This document shows positions 1-12,444 of a DNA stretch of 64,000 bases, in pieces. Position 1 is the first letter of the stretch, and every line of letters begins with the position of its first letter. The translations under genes were made by a program, and so were the position numbers. The notes beneath the pieces are model-generated. The model made no database searches. It saw nothing but the letters and a program-made list of their open reading frames with translations, and was not told the DNA's origin. The stretch comes from Arctopsyche grandis (Eukaryota; Arthropoda; Insecta; Trichoptera; Hydropsychidae): NCBI RefSeq assembly GCF_051622035.1, contig NC_135358.1:16588501-16652500 (forward strand), in the 5' to 3' direction.

Positions 1-91
<91 letters not shown>
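1..91. repeat. (TA)n microsatellite at window edge
   Basis: Uninterrupted TA dinucleotides from the first base to position 91. The true length is unknown because the array runs off the window. Confidence 0.95.
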
Positions 92-98
<7 letters not shown>

Positions 99-165
99 AT
101 TAGATTAGTCATGTTTAAACGGTTTATTCATATTACAAATACCGAACGAAGCTGGATGGAACCGT
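92..165 (+). mobile_element. degenerate Helitron-like 3' end
   Basis: After the TA array comes a stretch reading like the 3' end of the Helitron-like family seen at 20561-21010 and 24003-24210: a TTTAT-ATTACAAATAC block followed by GAACGAAGC. The final GGGTAAAACAACTAGT is mutated to TGGATGGAACCGTAGT. It is only a remnant, recognised by comparison within the window. Confidence 0.4.
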
Positions 166-784
166 AGTATATGAATAAAAATAAAGTAAAAAAAACGAAA
201 TCGATAGTAAAAAAAACCAAATTATAGACGTATAATATTGTTTATCATAAATTATGGTTTTACACAATTTTAAGTTTCTCTCAAAGTTTAGAGACATTAT
301 CCTGTAATTATCAGTATTATCATTTCAAATATGTCTAAACTGAGTGTTGCACTTTGTGGAACATCATGCACGTTCCGTGTCACGATTAAATCAACATGAC
401 GAACGATGAGCACGCTCCTGCACACAGTTTGCATATCGGATATGCAGTTTGACTTAATTCATACATTGCACAGGCGCTATTTGCATACCTGAAAATTATT
501 TATTAACTACATATCTAGTACACGTGAATTGGGAGAGCACTGTGCCAGCGTTTCAAAGGTTAATGGTACGAATGCAAAACCTTCCATAGTTGCATTTACA
601 TACAGACTGTGTTTCTAACAAAAGGGTAATCGTTGCATACACACTATTAAAATGTAGTGCGAATTGTAACCAGATTCATTCAGAAGATAAATGTACATAT
701 GTATGTACATTCCGCGCATTTCGCAGGAAAAGATAACATTTGTCCTCACTTCCGCTGTGAAGTGAGCTCATCACCACAAATTAA
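166..784. other. AT-rich intergenic DNA, nothing recognised
   Basis: No coding potential, RNA gene or repeat that I can name. Confidence 0.5.
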
Positions 785-1170
785 GAGGTACCCAGGGTTG
801 TAGTTTCAGACACGTGTCGCGCGTTGTTGTTGTGGACATAAAAAGGATGAATGTTCCAAGTTGTCGGCGGGGGGATTACTTAATGTGCAAACTTGCCGAG
901 AAGAGTGAAGCAACCGAATGGGTGGAGGGCAACCCAGAAGTCGGGCTCGGGATGGTGTGTGGGAGGATAAGGGAGGCAGTAATTGGACACGTCTGGTGTG
1001 TTCGTCCTCTTTAAAGTTGCCACCCCTATTCCGGAAACTGCGCCTTCTTCGGAAAATACTTGACCAGCGGACGATACGTTCGACGATCCGTGCTCGAAGG
1101 TCTGGAATTTCAAAGCACGTAACACAAAAAGATCCAAGGATACACATCGTCCATTATACATTCTAGTCGA
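785..1170. other. GC-richer non-repetitive island
   Basis: The composition rises well above the surroundings and the block lacks the TACATATG-type simple sequence. It is open over 60-110 codons in several frames on both strands, which looks like composition rather than coding. It resembles no protein I recognise. It may be conserved non-coding DNA (inference). Confidence 0.3.
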
Positions 1171-1499
1171 TTGCTCATAAGAAAGATATTCCCTTACACA
1201 ATGACTAATTTCTGACTTTCTAAAACAGTTCCTCTAACTTTCGAAGTTAGATAGCACCTGCGGCGAGCTTCAAAGTTTAAGTGCACTCTCTTTCAGTGCT
1301 GTTGATATGCTATCGATATACATCATACTTTTAAAAATTTTCAATATTTACATTTTCTTGCATATTTATATGTAGGAGTATGTAGGTAGTTAGATGTCTA
1401 GACATGGACCACTTTTAATTGACTGCTGACCGAGTTAGAGATCACCCCCATACGATAATCGATAGTGGAAAGGTGATGTTTATGTATATATTTATAATA
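1171..1499. other. AT-rich intergenic DNA, nothing recognised
   Basis: No gene, RNA or repeat family identified. Confidence 0.5.
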
Positions 1500-1700
1500 T
1501 ACTAGTGGACTGTGTGCACATAATTGTGCACTCGGTAAAATATAGCAATTAGGATCAACGGAATTAATAATCTAAAATTTAATTTAATTTTTTAAAAAAA
1601 ATATATTTTATTTTTGTTGGCCGATCATGTAAACGAATTGATATGCCGCGTCTCTTTCCACGATATAAGATTCCAAGGGGAGAAAGAGAGATGGAGCATT
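1500..1700 (-). mobile_element. Helitron-like element, family 2 (3' end at left)
   Basis: Read on the minus strand the element ends ...CTAGT|AT, the CTRRT terminus of Helitrons. About 8 bp inside is a hairpin with arms GTGCACA and TGTGCAC. A second copy starts at 22915. Both continue into a CTCTTTCCACGATATA...GAAAGAGAGA block that is itself an inverted repeat. No Rep/helicase coding is present, so it would be non-autonomous. The left boundary is clear; the right boundary is not. Confidence 0.5.
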
Positions 1701-3440
1701 TTAACAAAATTCAAACGAGGCACACGCGCAGCACGTGGGCACGCATTAGGGCGAAAACACACAGCGGTACACCAGACACGTGGTTTTTTTTAGATACTTT
1801 TAAACATGCAAAAAAAATGCCCAGCACGCCCCGCCCCAAAATGACCCTCTGGGGTGTTTTCGGGAAAATTGTATCCTTATATTTATCCTTGCTGACAGAG
1901 ATCGATAACGGTGTATTCAATATTTGAAGAAATGTAGGAGACCACCCACAGTGGAGAGCCATGCACATGATGTGTTGTTCATCACTGTGTGTTTTCGACG
2001 TTAGGCTATTGTTATATACGATATGTGGGATTTAGTTATATAACCTATAATAATGCATGTATGCATGATTAGAATGAATTATGAGGTTGGTAACATGTAG
2101 ACAGATCGTTGCGGCGCTCCACCGAGCAAGCAATGTTTTAATCCATTCAATGAGTCTCATTTCACTCTACCTCCAATGTCTCCTGACAACCAAATCTTAC
2201 ATACGTGTATGCATGTCCAGAGTGGCCAAATCGTGGCTTGCAAATCATTCTTGAATCTTTCTGGCATGAGGGTCAGAAATGGCTCTTTTGCAACTATCGG
2301 AAGGTGAAACCAAAGTCGGAAATCGGTATTGCCGATACCAAACACTAGAGTTGTCACCTCAGACCTAAGAATTCCATTTATTTAGTTTACTGTGAAAACA
2401 TCACAAATCTTTAATAGTTTGGGATCCCCGAAGTAATACAATATTAAATATTGAAATAAGTACGAACATTTTATGTGTGTAGTGCAATATTTAGTTTCAA
2501 AATATTTATTTACGAATCGTCAAATATATTATAAACAAATACGTATTGAAATAAATAGGTTTAATAAATATTCGAATGGAGTCACTAACTGTAATTTGTA
2601 GAGACCGCTGCTCCAAATCATACAAAGTAAATAAAAATTGTCGAGGTGTCAACCCTATCCGTCACCCATCAGCTAGATTTCATGATGTACCCCCCTCCGT
2701 TGCTGTGTTGAAACTGTTTGCGGATCTCAAGTGCACAAAATCTGGCCACCTACACATGTTCATGTATGTACATACATATGCATATTATACATACTTATGT
2801 ATATTATACTTTATCCTGCTACTGCCTCAAACTAGTGTTTCACTTTTCGTTAAGTTCCTATTTCCTACCTATATGTACATATAGCTACCTATAGTTCCTA
2901 TAGCTATTGTGGAATCAAAAGCTTCGCTTCAAAAATTTAATCAACTTTGTCCATTGAAGAGGCTGCATGTTGAACAAGTTGCAATATTGTCGCTTAAGTT
3001 CCAAATCTTCAGGCTTTCAGATATCGTGTATTATAATGGCCTCGTTTATTTATGCTCACGTAACCTTCTGCATTCCACGGTGATCAGTTAACTTAGCCAG
3101 GGTCCCTGGGGTGTCTTCCGTCACACGGCAATGATCCATACTCATTAGGCGCCATTATGTTGGCGTGGCTAATTAAGTGCGACCGTTGTGTTTGAGGCAC
3201 TACCGTGACTTGGTGCCAAAGTCAATTATGCATCGAGGAGAAATGCATAGTTGAAAGGAAATTTAGAATATTGATAAACTTAGAATGAATGCTTCTTTGG
3301 AGGATATTTTCATAACTTTTTTTCTAATTCGGAAGTTTCGGAAGTCATTTTCTCACCCGTGAACATCTTTAACTTTTTCTATATATTTCATAACAGTATG
3401 AAATTATTCCCATGTGAAATTAATCCTATACATTGTATTT
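1701..3440. other. intergenic DNA with a GC-richer block at 3090-3250
   Basis: Mostly AT-rich and without recognisable genes. The 3090-3250 block is GC-richer, non-repetitive and free of simple repeats; it could be a conserved non-coding element. The remainder shows only short TACATA-type runs. Confidence 0.35.
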
Positions 3441-3500
3441 AAAAATGGTATAAGTCCACTTTTCTTCATTTCGAGAAATATTTTGCAAAACATTAAATGT
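3441..3500 (-). repeat. dispersed repeat shared with 21260-21345
   Basis: The words AAGTCCACTTT, TTTCGAGAAATAT and CAAAACATTA appear here in the opposite orientation and order to 21260-21345, so this is an inverted dispersed copy. Family unknown. Confidence 0.5.
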
Positions 3501-4289
3501 AATGTTTTGCGTTTAACAATATTTACTGGCGTAATAAGTTTATTCTACTTTTCCGAGATTCTAGACATATCGAATTAAAAGAAGTCATAACAATTTGTTA
3601 ATCAAGTCAAACAGAAATAGTGTTTTTGGAACTGAATATTTGTTGTTTCGCCACTTTCAAATGTAATATATGAAACATTATATAACATACATACATATAT
3701 GTAGATGTACGTATATAATATTTCCAATGCAGTGTTTAAGGACCGTTTACATTATCCAGCACTGCACGTCAAAAACTCAGCACTGCTCGAAAAAGACAAC
3801 TTCAACTCATACTATACACTAAATCCATACTTGTTTTGGTAAGGATTGTAAATAGGTTTTTGAGCTCTTTTTCCTATTATGCTTTAGATTAACATTAGAA
3901 TAATATAATACTGTGATGACTAACCAAATTAAATTAAAATTGTAAAATAGAAAATGATCAGTAGATCAGTAGCTATTAAAATAGATATAAGATGTATTGT
4001 GAACATAATTTCGTAATAATAAAAAGCATTTAAAAATCAAAAAAATACTTGTTTTGGACGAGTACATGACAAAATCGGCTCACATATATTGTCGTGTCAA
4101 TATAGTCACAATATGATGTTTCCAAAAATGTTCAAATGCGCATGACAGCACTTTCGTTAGTACGGGTGCACTCGGCAATAAGACGTCACCTCATGATGTT
4201 TCATGTTTGAGACATAAATCAAAATATTCTTTGTGAAAAGTCCATAAATGCTTGAAGAGATGATTAACTCGTACTAAAATACTTTGTCT
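3501..4289. other. AT-rich intergenic DNA, nothing recognised
   Basis: No gene or named repeat. Two short CAGCACTGC words at about 3760-3790 are the only local repetition noticed. Confidence 0.45.
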
Positions 4290-4680
4290 TTTTATAATAT
4301 TACTACCTGAACCCGGCATGCGTTACAATGCCAGAATAGGACATGCAATTCCCGTTCCCGTTTCAAGTGATGATTGGAGCTCAACGCCATGGAGTAACGT
4401 CTCTTCAGCGCCGTGTCGTCATAAACCATCCCGTTAACGTGGTTACCAACAAACACATTTCCTCGACTACACAATGGCGCTTCATACTTTCGCGTTGGTA
4501 AAATCGTTATTACGAATATTATAATTAATATTTTCCCGTTTTTTTTCACAGTAATCTTCCCGGACATGCATACAACAAATCCTGAAAGTTCCATCGTAAT
4601 CGGATCAGTGGTTTAGGAGCCTATATGAGACAGACAGACAATCAGAAATTCAATTTTATATACCTATACATATATAGATT
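4290..4680 (-). mobile_element. dispersed repeat, possible Helitron relative
   Basis: Contains a GGCAT...ATGCC hairpin next to an ACCCGG block near the left end and a GACAGACAGACA tract at the right. The block around GTTCCATCGTAATC recurs in inverted orientation at 8788-8890. The terminal hairpin plus CCGGG is Helitron-like, but I do not see a clean CTRRT end, so the class is uncertain. It is open for 100 codons on the minus strand with no recognisable protein. Confidence 0.4.
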
Positions 4681-5110
4681 TTGTATTTGTGCATGGGAAG
4701 TTTTCTTGGTACGCTTGTGTTGAGATTTGTACGATTTCGTTTAAAATATATGAAAGCATTTGTTGCGAAGGGCGCTTTCAGCATCGATGATCGTAATTTT
4801 CAGTGGCTTTGGTCGTACGTCTTTCAGTCAAATTAGGCGTTGAAATGTGCGGGCTGGCGAGCGCGGATGGTAGTACCGGTTTTTCCGGATAATAGGTTTT
4901 CCCGCGGATAAGAAATATCGCCGACTTATTGCTTTTCATCCATCACGGTCGAGATGTATGTATAAGTGGTCGTCATACCCACTAACAACCTCCACTTTAC
5001 ATAAAGCCCCATTTGTTCTCAACGCCGCACTCCGAAACAAGGGTAGAAAAAAATTACAACCTGAACTTCACTGCAACATTATACTCGTCATTTTTCAATT
5101 AGTCATAGCT
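4681..5110. other. intergenic DNA, nothing recognised
   Basis: A moderately GC-rich stretch at 4780-4920; no gene or repeat recognised. Confidence 0.4.
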
Positions 5111-5111
5111 C

Positions 5112-5240
5112 GATAATTCTTATTTAAAAAAAATGTAAATAAGTGATTTGTAAATAATTAAATAACAACAATTCTCAATAATTCTTATGTCAAAAAAATA
5201 CGGATAATGTACAAGTGATTTGTAAATAATTAAATAACAG
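5112..5240. repeat. two-unit tandem repeat of about 65 bp
   Basis: ATAATTCTTAT...AAAAAAA...GTGATTTGTAAATAATTA occurs twice in a row, with a few differences and a short insertion in the second unit. Confidence 0.75.
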
Positions 5241-5265
5241 ATAGTTTGTCTATTCAGACCGCACG

Positions 5266-5872
5266 ACACATTGCAATACCGGTGTACCGGTAAATCAAAA
5301 AAAAATCATTAAATTTTTTTAATTTACCGGTATTTACTGTAAACTATTTATCGCGAATTAAGTACATATGCAAGCATAATATTACATAAAAGAATAATAA
5401 TAATACATTCATGCAGGCAAAATATTACATAAATAAAAATTCGATGCAAATGGCGTATTGTGGATTGGGTCGTCTGTAATTTGCTTATTTTCAGTATTTA
5501 GTGTGGAAATTTCAAATTTATAAATTCACTGGCAACACAGACCAATCAAATCGTAGAAAATGCGTTTAGACGGTTGTTTCAATTATGATCGAAATTTCCA
5601 AATGGTACAAACTTTAAATAAATAAACATAATTGGTTAAAATGTAAAAAATAAAAATAAAATTTATTTATTATTACGAATTTATTTTAATGTATGTACAT
5701 ATATATGACATTATACAATCTAGATTAAACTTTTTAGGAAAAGTAACTACATACAGTTATCTAATCCACGTTTTTTTTTCATTTTCTGGTAAATACCGGT
5801 ATACCGGTAGTAGAAAACGCAATTTACCGATTACCGATTTATGAAATTTGCCGGGAAATTGCAATCCCTAGT
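5266..5872. mobile_element. hAT-like non-autonomous element with TACCGG termini
   Basis: The left end reads TTGCAATACCGGTGTACCGG. The right end, reverse-complemented, reads AGGGATTGCAATTTCCCGG, so the ends are inverted and start like the hAT-type CAGGGA. A related left end, CAGGGACTGCAATACCG, stands at 25733. The interior is AT-rich and non-coding. I did not find an unambiguous target duplication, so the boundaries are approximate. Confidence 0.5.
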
Positions 5873-7660
5873 TGATACATATTTTTATGTAAATGTTATT
5901 TAAAAAAATCATAAAAATATATATTTTACTGGACAAAAAATAAATTTAAATATTAAATACATATGTTATACAAACTTCATATTATTCATACATAGTTTCT
6001 ATCGATACACGCAGGATACTTAAAACACTGCCATTTTAGACTATCTATGTTTTCGATGTACTCCCCAATATTAGTTCGGATAATTAGAAGTATAGTTCAC
6101 GCTATTATTTATATAGAATTTCATTTGATTTTGTGCGAGGGAAGTGCCGAATCGTGTCAATGGAAAAATCGATTTTTCCGCGGAGTAAAGGCGCAGTCAC
6201 ACTCTCCTCTCACCGAAACGGGATCCTCACTCCATCCCCTCGTTGTGCTGGACCCCAAACAAATGTCCGCCATAAATAAGCGTTGAAAGTTTCCACTTTC
6301 AAATAACTCTACCTCGGCCAAAATTCGATCTATCAGGCCATTCGTCTGTCTGTGTGTGTGTGTGTGTGTTCGCGAAAACTCTTGCTTATCTCGTTTTTTC
6401 ATCACTAAAAAAAATAATACATACGAATGAAAAAAAAACTGGCTTTAAATTTAATCGAATATTTGTATTATATTATATATTGAATATTTTAAAGTTTTTG
6501 GATTTTCGAAGTAATCCTTTGGTATAGAGTGAAACTTTGGTATATAAACTTGATTAAATCCAGACTCCTATAGTATTAATGTCGTAAGTAATCATTGTTA
6601 TGTACTGAAGTTGGAAAGTGGATATCAGAAACTCTTCAAAATAGATAAATTTGCTATACATATGTACATACAAAGGTATAATATTATATACATATGTATA
6701 TGTAACATAAAATGCGTATATTTTTATATACAAATTATTTACATGGATATTAAAGTTGAAAATGAAATTAAAATTTCCTCTCACTTGTTTTATTGTACGG
6801 AAAAATAAATCCTTCACATATTTTATTATCACATATCGCCACGTTCAGGATACACCACTGTTCGGAAAAAAATAGTATATTTGAGTTTTCGCACTAAAAT
6901 TCAGTTGTGTTTGCGATTTTATTGACGTCATCGTTGATGACAATGCCTAAGTCCATTATGGCGACATGGTCGTTTTTCTCCCCGCTAAGACCCCGCAGCT
7001 TACGTACTTATTGTCGAGTTCTCGCGGCTCGCTCTCCATTCAAAAAAGAATCAATATGAAGAGGAAGAATGCTCGCAAGAGTCGCTTGTCCATTATTAAG
7101 TGACAGTTGGTGTGGAAAAAAACCACTCCCTTTGTCCGAAAAAGAGTGTTATTATGATATTTTCGGCGAGGCCACTATTGTGGCAGAAGCTCTGCCTCAC
7201 AATGGAGCGTCTTCAGAGCATAAAATTCTGATAATAATTGTAATATATTATTTGTATATACATATGTAGCTTTTATTTTTGACAACGAGATTTTTATTCA
7301 CTGATATCCATGACAAACAAGATAATTTGACACAAAATCGATGCAATGTTTCTGAATGAACATGAAAAGCAAAATTCTGAATTCTAATTTAATGTATTTT
7401 TATTTTTCTTTGATACATATGTATGTATACTTAAAATAAATTTTCAAGATATATTTTTTAAATTTCTATTTACCTATAGTGAACTCTATACGATTGAAAT
7501 GTGTATCAATTACTCGTAAAATATAATAAATTAAAACTATTTTAGTTGAAGTATGTATGTATGCAATAAATTGTATTTATTTGAATCTCATAATAACGGT
7601 GTCACGACAAATCACTCACGGACTTTATACTCAATAAGTTTTAAAAAAAAGTTTTTTAAA
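5873..7660. other. AT-rich intergenic DNA with small GC-richer blocks
   Basis: Blocks at about 6140-6300 and 6910-7060 are GC-richer and non-repetitive. A (GT)n run lies near 6351-6370. No gene recognised. Confidence 0.4.
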
Positions 7661-7661
7661 A

Positions 7662-7947
7662 ACATACCTCTTCTATAATTTGTATATAAAATTATTATTT
7701 TGAATAATTTTATTTTACTACCGCCATCTATGTATAAAATTAATGAGTACGAGACGTCACCGAGATTAAAAATTTTCGATCTTGATACGCTTCTTAAACG
7801 ATATTTTATCTCTATCGTAATGGCGGAGGATCCATTTACTTATATTGATGACCAAAATGAGCAATATGGCAAAGTATGAAAACAATCGGATAAGAGGCAA
7901 ATTTTTTCCTGAATTGTAATCGTAAGTGAAACGTAAAGGAGGTATGT
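7662..7947. mobile_element. MITE, ACATACCTC family, copy 1
   Basis: Begins ACATACCTC and ends GAGGTATGT, a perfect 9-bp terminal inverted repeat, 286 bp overall. The interior GACCAAAATGAGCAATATGG is shared with the copy at 32775-33057. A fragment of the right end lies near 19955-19995. No coding capacity is seen. The superfamily is not determined. Confidence 0.7.
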
Positions 7948-8785
7948 AAAAATAGCCGATCTTAAGCATATGGATCGACTAGAATTTCATAGAACTTATG
8001 CAACTAAGCAAACTTAGTAGTAGAAGTTTTTCAAGAAGACTTGAAACTTGCGCTGAACAGTTGGTTAACGTTTTGTTAAATTATTTGGAATCAAATATAA
8101 TATTACAATCAAATTAAAAATGTACCCTAACTTAAATTCATTCAAAACCATTAAATTAAAAAATGTTATACATATACAATATATACATATATACATATAT
8201 TGTATAAACAATATTTTAGTTACTTTTTCATCTTTAACTAAGGTGACCAAAACGGTACGCTCCGCAAAAAATTCGCACCCCCCCCCATATAAAAAGCCTG
8301 TTTTCTGAAACGTGTAAAATTAACAAACAACAAAATTGCAAATTTTCCCGTCCAAAACTGTTTAATACCTCTAATTCAAACAATGCCTTTTTAGCCTTTA
8401 TATATCAAATACATATGTACTATGTACATACATATGTATATATAATACGATCATTATAAATTGGTTTAAAACGGTCCAATTAGTTCTCTAGCGAATCACA
8501 TATACATATGTATGTATGTATATATACGTAAATATGTACATTAGGCCGAAGCGAAAAATTCAATTTTTGGATTTTTCATGAAAGACCTACAATGTTTATA
8601 GTGGAATATTTCGTTATACATATGTACTATGTATCAAGGGAACATTAAATACAAATATCATCGATTCTAAACCATGCACCGTGCCTAAAACATATTGATG
8701 TATGTTAATATTTCAAAGAGATTTTTTTTGTATTTAAAAATAAAGATACATATTATCTACGATTATATGTATATGTCAATAAAAA
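7948..8785. other. AT-rich intergenic DNA with TACATATG runs
   Basis: No gene recognised. A poly-C run is at 8278-8286. Confidence 0.4.
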
Positions 8786-8787
8786 TG

Positions 8788-8890
8788 AATGTCTGTTTGT
8801 CTGTTTGTCTGTCTGTCTGTCTCGTATAGGCTCCTAAACTACTCAACTGATTACGATGGAACTTTCAGGATTTGTTTTATGTGACGCTCA
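8788..8890 (+). repeat. fragment of the 4290-4680 repeat
   Basis: A GTCTGTCTGTCT tract followed by GGCTCCTAAACTAC and GATTACGATGGAAC, the reverse complement of the right part of 4290-4680. Confidence 0.6.
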
Positions 8891-8929
8891 CTGCAATATG
8901 TGACTATAAATACTCCTGAGCCATATTTA

Positions 8930-9316
8930 GCCACAAGTATGGCTGTGGTAGCGAGTATGTTTAACACTAAGTGATTATTGGGTTCGAGCCCGCTACACTG
9001 CTAGTCAGACTTGGGTCTCTGTGAGTCCAAGTCGATCGTTTCTTATCAGAGTTTGCCAATTTTATCTGATCATTGTTGAGACGGTTCCTTAAAATTGGCA
9101 AAAAGTAAAAATCTAAAAATCCCTCGATGTCTCAATGGATTAATTAATTAATTGTTAATTTCGTGTTCTTCAGCTTCTAGAAATACATACAATGATTTAT
9201 GTAATAAAAAATGCTGCATTGTTTGTAATTAATTTTCCAGGAAAGCGCATGGGATCTTCATGTCAAACCTTCCTGGTATATATGTATCTATGTAAAAATA
9301 AAATAAAATAAATTAA
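8930..9316 (+). mobile_element. tRNA-derived SINE, family B
   Basis: The head carries a pol III B-box-like GGTTCGAGCCC at 8981-8991 and a plausible A-box region upstream. It is followed by a core of about 90 bp (8999-9090) also present in the different SINEs at 21362 and 33195, including CGATCGTTTCT and GTTTGCCAATTTTATCTGAT. The 3' part has a CCAGGAA...TTCCTGG hairpin and ends in an AAAATAAAATAAAATAAA tail. It is not a functional tRNA gene. Confidence 0.65.
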
Positions 9317-9399
9317 AGCGTTTACTTTTTTGGAGAAAAAGTCGAATCTTTTTAAAAAAATATATAAAACATTAAAAGTTATTAACTAAGTATTTTAAG

Positions 9400-9540
9400 G
9401 ATATACGACTATTAATTTATGTTTAATTGTTATTTTGTTTTTTTTTTGTGTTATATTTTTTGACCATTGTGGCGCTTTAGGAATTCCTGTTATGCCACAA
9501 TGGTCTGTTTAGAATAAAATAAATAAATAAATGAATAAAT
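9400..9540 (+). repeat. 3' hairpin module of a retroelement, copy 1
   Basis: ACCATTGTGGC...GCCACAATGGT forms an 11-bp perfect stem around a loop containing TTAGGAATTCCTGTTAT, then a run of AATAAATAAATAAA. A second copy is at 10440-10530. This looks like the 3' end of a LINE or SINE. Confidence 0.6.
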
Positions 9541-9559
9541 AGTTATTATACTAGAAATG

Positions 9560-9755
9560 AGAAAAATTTAGATGTACATAGGTATTCACAGGGGTATGCT
9601 CATGTACAATGCCCTGCCTGAGTGCGTCAGGTCTTCTAAGACCGTGGATGCATTCTTACGAGGTGCGAGAAAACACCTCTGTGAAGGGCAGTGAATATAA
9701 ATTTATACATCAAATATTAGAGTTAAGTAATTATATAAACAAATAAATAAATAAA
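9560..9755 (+). repeat. second retroelement-like 3' tail with hairpin
   Basis: A GC-richer stretch ends with GAGGTG-CGAGAAAA-CACCTC (hairpin 9660-9679), then AT-rich sequence and an AAATAAATAAATAAAAA tail. The layout is that of a LINE or SINE 3' end; family not identified. Confidence 0.4.
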
Positions 9756-9799
9756 AATTCCACTTTTCCTTCACTTGAGATAAATCCATTGGTCGGAGG

Positions 9800-10250
9800 C
9801 ACAATACATGGTTTTAAATTAATAACACTTCTTATTTAACGATGTTTCATTTGGTTCACCGTGGGAAATCCGAAATTCTCATTTTTCGCTCCGGCCCAAT
9901 GCCCACTACATGTATTCATAGAAGTTTTGTAAACGGAATCGACTATAATTAACGAGATCGGATCGAAAAGACGAACCGCCAAAAGGCAATTAGCACGTAA
10001 TCCCCAGTTTTCATGAAATGCAGTATTGGGTGCATGCGCGGCGGTGCAACGCATTGCGGCACGTACGTGGCCGTTTTAACCCTTTGCCTGCGACCGAATA
10101 ATCCTTCAGACTGGGGGAGGACCATGGCCCGCCCTTTTGCCACCACTGCCGTTAATTGCCTCGCTAAATTATTTAAACTCCCGTTGGGGATTACGCCTAT
10201 GGCACAATCTCGAAATGCGCACTATTTTTCCTGAAGCTTTCGCAAGCTTT
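9800..10250. other. GC-richer non-repetitive island
   Basis: Unique-looking sequence with long open stretches on both strands (up to about 70 codons) but no recognisable protein. Possible conserved non-coding DNA. Confidence 0.3.
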
Positions 10251-10439
10251 GCCCGTTTTAACGACAACTATAAATATTATATATGTAGGTAATAGTGGGA
10301 CAAGGGATCTTTGTTTGATAAATATTTAAATTTTTCAAAAACCAAATTTTCAAAATATGTTGTACTTACATATGTATGTACATATGTATATAGGTATGTG
10401 ATCAACAAAATGTAACAAAAAATTGTAGAATATCGAGAA

Positions 10440-10530
10440 AATTAACTGAGATTTTGAGTAAATTTTTATAACTTGTTGTTTTTCGACCATTGTGGCGCAT
10501 TAGGAACTTCTGTAATGCCACAATGGTCCA
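10440..10530 (+). repeat. 3' hairpin module of a retroelement, copy 2
   Basis: ACCATTGTGGC...GCCACAATGGT with the loop ATTAGGAACTTCTGTAAT, matching 9400-9540. Confidence 0.6.
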
Positions 10531-10739
10531 AACTTAAACTTACATAAATTTTAATCTTTTAAATGATTACTTAATAATCCCATTCTTGGAAGAAATTTCA
10601 GATTGGTTTTAATGTTTTAATAGGTATAACCATTAATAATAATAATTGTATTTATAGTTTTCGCAATCAATAGAAATATTTTAATTAATTCGTATTCCAA
10701 TCAATTATTGTACATAATTAATTAATCGAGAATCCGTCC

Positions 10740-11160
10740 GCATTAGTAGAGTATCGAGCTTATAAGCTTCCTTCAACACTTTAGTCCCTAGTTCAGGCGT
10801 TAATCTTGACCCTTGGGAAAACGGTAGGAGAGGGAAAGAGGCTTCAAAAGGGAGGAGAGGAAGGGTAGGAGAAAGGGGGTGGGAGGTTAAAGGGTGGATG
10901 AAAGAAATAAACACTTACAATATAAACGAAAATATGCATCGTATTTTTGGCTTACGCATTTGTTTATCAGCATGGGTGGCGAGGACCGAAAATGACGCTC
11001 ACGATATCCTGGGATTATCCCGGTTATTTAAGGTTATGAGCCGGGGGAAATGCGTCCCGACTGAAATACAAGGATACGCCTGTGCGTGCATATTTGATAT
11101 TTTTGAAAAATTTAAGTACGTTAAGAGACGTGGAACACTTTCGCTTTACGACTGAACCGC
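10740..11160. other. GC-richer non-repetitive island
   Basis: Contains a purine-rich GGGAGGAGAGG tract at 10830-10900, then a unique block that is open for 85 codons on the plus strand. No domain recognised, no obvious splice context; most likely non-coding. Confidence 0.3.
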
Positions 11161-11979
11161 TTTTTCTAATCGGTCTGCTTATGACTACATAGATTACGAC
11201 TTCTCGGAAATGATCATCACTCCATATTTACGATTTTCAAAAGTATTTCGTATTCTTTGTGAACAATAGATTTGTATATTTGTCAAAAATTATAAAGCTT
11301 TTCTCAAACAACGAAAATCCCAAATTAATTTCTACTTATATTTTTTTATAAAAAACATATATTTAGTTATTTATATGTTGTGCAACTGTACGTCCCGCTC
11401 GTTCATAAACATACTAGTTTGTTCACACATTAACCAATCTGACCACTTATACTGTACACAAAATAACAAATTGACAAACGAACTATGTTATTCATACGCA
11501 AACGCAAACGCATTCGTTTAAGCATTCTCAATCGTTTGTCTCATCTTCTATGTACATACATACATATGATATGTATGCTAACTCTGGGTTCCAACATTAT
11601 TAAACCGGAATTATAGCAACGTTGTAATGTGGTTTCCATAGGATTTTCCTTTTAATAAGGTATTTGGCGTTTTAAAATCGCAAAGGTTTTGACAGCTGCA
11701 GCCAAAAATTTCATGCGAAACGTCTGGTAGGTCCTTATATTCGAAGCTATATATGTAGCTTTTGACTGTAAGCACATAAACTAAAACCAATACCAACACT
11801 ACCATGATTAAGGAGATTATGCTGTATGCATGTATATTGTATACAAACATATATGTAAAATATAATTGCAATGGACTGAAAAATGACTTTTGCCGATGCG
11901 AAGCCAACATCGCATTGGTGTGTAAAATTGAGCGTTTTTTTGACGCCGTTTTAAATATTTTCCCTATCGCTCCCTTTCT
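11161..11979. other. intergenic DNA, one long minus-strand open frame
   Basis: A 169-codon minus-strand frame (11611-12120) overlaps this stretch. Its product is low-complexity in part and matches nothing I know. I regard it as chance. Confidence 0.3.
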
Positions 11980-12310
11980 GTAACAAATTACAGTAGTTTG
12001 CCTTCGAAAGGTTAACAGGGTGACGGTTATGTGGTGGGGGAGAAAGGGATGCTGTGGATGGGGATGGTGCCTGGAATTAAATAAAGCCCGCGAGCTCGCG
12101 AGAGGGGTTGGGATTACCAACCGCGGGCTCCGGCCGCTCTACGGGCGCATGACTAATGTGGCAGCGGTTTTGGCCCCGGACCCCCCAAATAAAACTCTGG
12201 CCGAGGGGGAGGGCCTAACCGCAGTCGGTGCCTCTTTTGTTCTTCGGGGTGTCCTCTTCTACCCATCCTCGCACTACGTGGACGCGAGTTAATCAACAGC
12301 TTTTAAAGGG
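11980..12310. other. strongly GC-rich non-repetitive island
   Basis: The most GC-rich block in the left half, with GCGAGCTCGCGAG and GGCTCCGGCCGCTC-type words and open frames on both strands. No protein recognised. Candidate promoter, CpG-like region or conserved element of an unseen gene (inference). Confidence 0.3.
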
Positions 12311-12444
12311 GCACAACGAACACTGTTAATATTCGACCCCTTCCGAACCCACTTTTCCTCGCATTTACTTGATATTTACCTAAATATTATCCATATTTTC
12401 CACTTGTCTTTATACTAGACAATGGGCAGGTCCCGTAGCTATAT

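Noticed and set aside
11611-12120. 169-codon minus-strand open frame
   Set aside because: No recognisable domain, low-complexity hydrophobic stretches, overlaps a GC-rich island that is open in several frames, and no splice or promoter context.
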